From: an uncultured Clostridia bacterium
Lineage (GTDB): Bacteria; Bacillota_A; Clostridia; Christensenellales; Aristaeellaceae
NCBI GenBank assembly: GCA_945871545.1
Contig: CAMBWJ010000093.1
Location: forward strand, 1-7,015
Direction: 5' to 3'
Length of the DNA stretch: 7,015 bases
The translations under genes and the position numbers were made by a program. This document shows, piece after piece, positions 5,513 to 7,015 of this stretch. Numbering within the stretch: the first letter of the stretch is position 1; every line of letters starts with the position of its first letter. A model generated the notes under the pieces. The model was not told the DNA's origin and did no database searches. It was given only the letters and a program-made list of their open reading frames with translations.

Positions 5513-6261
5513 TCGCCGCGCCAGCGCACGACCGCCTTTTCCAGCAGGGCGATCAGGCCCACAGCCAGCATGGCCACCACGGACAGCAGCACAATGGGCG
5601 CGAACACGCCCGCGCCGTCCAGCTGGGTCATCATGCGGCGGGAGAAGTAGCCCAGGCCGCTCTGCGCGCCGAGCCACTCGCCGATGGCCGCGCCGATGAT
5701 GCTCATCGGAATCGCCATCTTGATCGCGGAGAAGAAGTAGGGCAGCGTGCAGGGCACCTTGATCTTGAGAAAGATGTCCCGCTTGCCGGCGCCGTAGGTT
5801 TGCAAGAGCTCCATCATCTCGACGCGGGCGGATTGCAGGCCGTCGTACACGGTGATGGTGATGGGGAAGAAGGTGATCAGCACGGCCACCAGCACCTTGC
5901 TCCAGATGCCGTAGCCGAACCAGAGCACGAACAGCGGCGCGATGGCGGTGGTGGGGATGGTCTGCGAGGCCACGACCAGCGGGTACAGCGCCTTGCGGCA
6001 GAGGGGGCTTGCGTCCATCAGCACGGCAAGACCCAGACCCAGCACCAGCGAGATGGCAAGTCCCAGCGCGGTCACGCCCATGGTGGCGGGCAGGTGCACG
6101 GAAAGTAGCGGCGCGCGCAGCTCCCACAGCTTTTCCAGAATTTGCAGCGGTGTGGGCAGGATGTAGGCGGCGTTCAGCCGCATCGCACCCAGCTGCCACA
6201 GCATCAGCAGCAGAAACAGCAGGATCATTGCGGGCAGGTTGCCCTTATTGGCCCTCTTCAT
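5506..6261 (-). CDS. thiX: ABC importer permease, ThiX type
   Basis: This is a 251-residue inner-membrane permease of the BPD_transp_1 family. About six hydrophobic segments are visible, at roughly 11-27, 62-82, 92-113, 118-138, 174-196 and 219-240. The cytoplasmic EAA loop that contacts the ATPase is at about 151-170 (ELLQTYGAGKRDIFLKIKVP), with its conserved glycine G157 or G159. LPTPLQILEKL (35-45) near the N-terminus is typical of the taurine/nitrate/thiamine-precursor permease group. The start codon overlaps the ATPase stop by ATGA (6261-6258), so translation is coupled. The family assignment is firm. The substrate is inferred from the adjacent ThiY-like binding protein, since SsuC/TauC-type permeases look alike. 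Confidence 0.88.
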   Translation of the reverse strand: MKRANKGNLPAMILLFLLLMLWQLGAMRLNAAYILPTPLQILEKLWELRAPLLSVHLPATMGVTALGLAISLVLGLGLAVLMDASPLCRKALYPLVVASQTIPTTAIAPLFVLWFGYGIWSKVLVAVLITFFPITITVYDGLQSARVEMMELLQTYGAGKRDIFLKIKVPCTLPYFFSAIKMAIPMSIIGAAIGEWLGAQSGLGYFSRRMMTQLDGAGVFAPIVLLSVVAMLAVGLIALLEKAVVRWRGEF

Positions 6262-7013
6262 TCCACCACCTGCTTTCTGAGCATGCCGATCAGCTCCTCG
6301 CGAAGTTCAACGATCTCCGGCTTTGCAAGCACGCTGCGATCCCGGTGATAGGAAAGCGGCACGGGGATCTCCTTCAGCGCCCGGATGGGCGTTTCCTCCA
6401 CCACCAGCACGCTGGAGGACAGAAACAGTGCCTCCTCCACGTCGTGGGTGATGAACAGGATGGTGTGCCGGTGCTTCTGCCACTGATCCAGCAGCCACTC
6501 CTGCATGGAGATGCGGGTCAGAAAGTCCAGTGCGGAGAAGGGCTCGTCCAGCAGCAGCAGATCGCTGCCGGTGAGCATGGTGCGGGCGAAGGCGGCGCGC
6601 TGGCGCATGCCGCCGGAGAGCTCGTCGGGGCGCTTGTCGCGGCAGCCCGCAAGGCCGACCTCGTTGAGCGCCTGATCGATTCGCTCGCTCTGCTCCTTCC
6701 TGCTCAGCTTGCGGCTGATCTCCATGGGCAGCGCCAGGTTTTCGCCCACGCTGCGCCAGGGAAAGAGCAGGTCCTTCTGGGGCATGTAGCCGCAGTACTG
6801 CTTCTGGCCGGAGATGGGTTGGCCATTGACATAGATGGTTCCCTTCTTTGGCTGCAACAGGCCGTTGGTCATGCGGAAGATGGTGCTCTTGCCGCAGCCG
6901 CTCACACCCAGGATGCAGTGGAAGGAGCCGGGTTTCACGTCGAAGGACAGCTCGTCGATGATGTCGAAGTCCTCGCTGGGGTATTGGTAGGACACATGGT
7001 CGAAGGAGAGCAC
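6258..7013 (-). CDS. thiZ: ABC importer ATPase, ThiZ type; 5' end uncertain at window edge
   Basis: The 251 visible residues form a complete nucleotide-binding domain that powers the importer from the cytoplasmic side. Walker A is GVSGCGKST (36-44), the Q-loop glutamine is Q79, the signature is LSGGM (132-136), Walker B is LLLLDEP (152-158), the D-loop is SALD (160-163) and the switch histidine is H190. No C-terminal regulatory domain is present. The first possible start is a GTG at 7013, only two bases from the window edge. No ribosome binding site can be checked, so the true start may lie a few codons upstream. It is the first of the three importer genes seen here; any leader or riboswitch would lie outside the window. 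NitT/TauT-type ATPases are close relatives, so the thiamine-precursor role rests on the operon. Confidence 0.88.
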   Translation of the reverse strand: MLSFDHVSYQYPSEDFDIIDELSFDVKPGSFHCILGVSGCGKSTIFRMTNGLLQPKKGTIYVNGQPISGQKQYCGYMPQKDLLFPWRSVGENLALPMEISRKLSRKEQSERIDQALNEVGLAGCRDKRPDELSGGMRQRAAFARTMLTGSDLLLLDEPFSALDFLTRISMQEWLLDQWQKHRHTILFITHDVEEALFLSSSVLVVEETPIRALKEIPVPLSYHRDRSVLAKPEIVELREELIGMLRKQVVE

Positions 7014-7015
7014 AC

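Noticed and set aside
4910..6108. Two overlapping plus-strand frames opposite the binding protein and permease genes
   Set aside because: His/Gln/Gly/Arg-rich antisense shadows with no domains; both opposite strongly supported genes.
5501..6199. Long minus-strand frame overlapping the permease gene
   Set aside because: Arg/Ala/His-rich frame-shifted shadow of the permease, which has clear membrane segments and an EAA loop.

Overview
The window fits a GC-rich anaerobic member of the Bacillota, most likely class Clostridia. The reasons are clean GGAGG-type ribosome binding sites, sigma-A-like promoters, an adenosylcobalamin-dependent (class II) ribonucleotide reductase, a clostridial-type Crp/Fnr regulator next to a polyferredoxin-like protein, and a ThiXYZ-type precursor importer. 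The genus cannot be named from the sequence alone.

Layout. (1) Positions 1-912, minus strand: a two-gene, translationally coupled operon. It encodes a small cysteine-rich zinc-ribbon protein, then an iron-sulfur protein that runs off the left edge. (2) Positions 913-1074: a divergent control region. It holds a good plus-strand promoter, a symmetrical element that also gives a minus-strand -10, and a perfect 14-bp palindrome. (3) Positions 1075-1752, plus strand: a Crp/Fnr-family regulator, probably controlling itself and the divergent operon. (4) Positions 1764-1810: a bidirectional terminator shared with the convergent gene. (5) Positions 1850-4192, minus strand: a complete nrdJ with an N-terminal ATP-cone and all five expected catalytic cysteines. 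Its promoter (4254-4282) is flanked and overlapped by two NrdR-box-like palindromes. (6) Positions 4283-4492: about 200 bases without a gene, holding the terminator of the next operon and an unexplained nested inverted repeat. (7) Positions 4493-7015, minus strand: an ABC importer operon in the order ATPase, permease, binding protein. The binding protein belongs to the NMT1/THI5-like (ThiY) family, so a pyrimidine precursor of thiamine is the best guess for substrate.

How the genes work together. The regulator, zinc-ribbon protein and iron-sulfur protein look like one redox- or stress-responsive module. nrdJ supplies deoxyribonucleotides and appears to be controlled by NrdR. The importer salvages a cofactor precursor. 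The three units are functionally independent.

The most interesting points are the geometry of the divergent promoter (palindrome centred near -41.5 of one promoter and about +15 of the other), a short palindromic repeat found in two coding regions and a terminator loop, and the cysteine-rich module with no assigned function.
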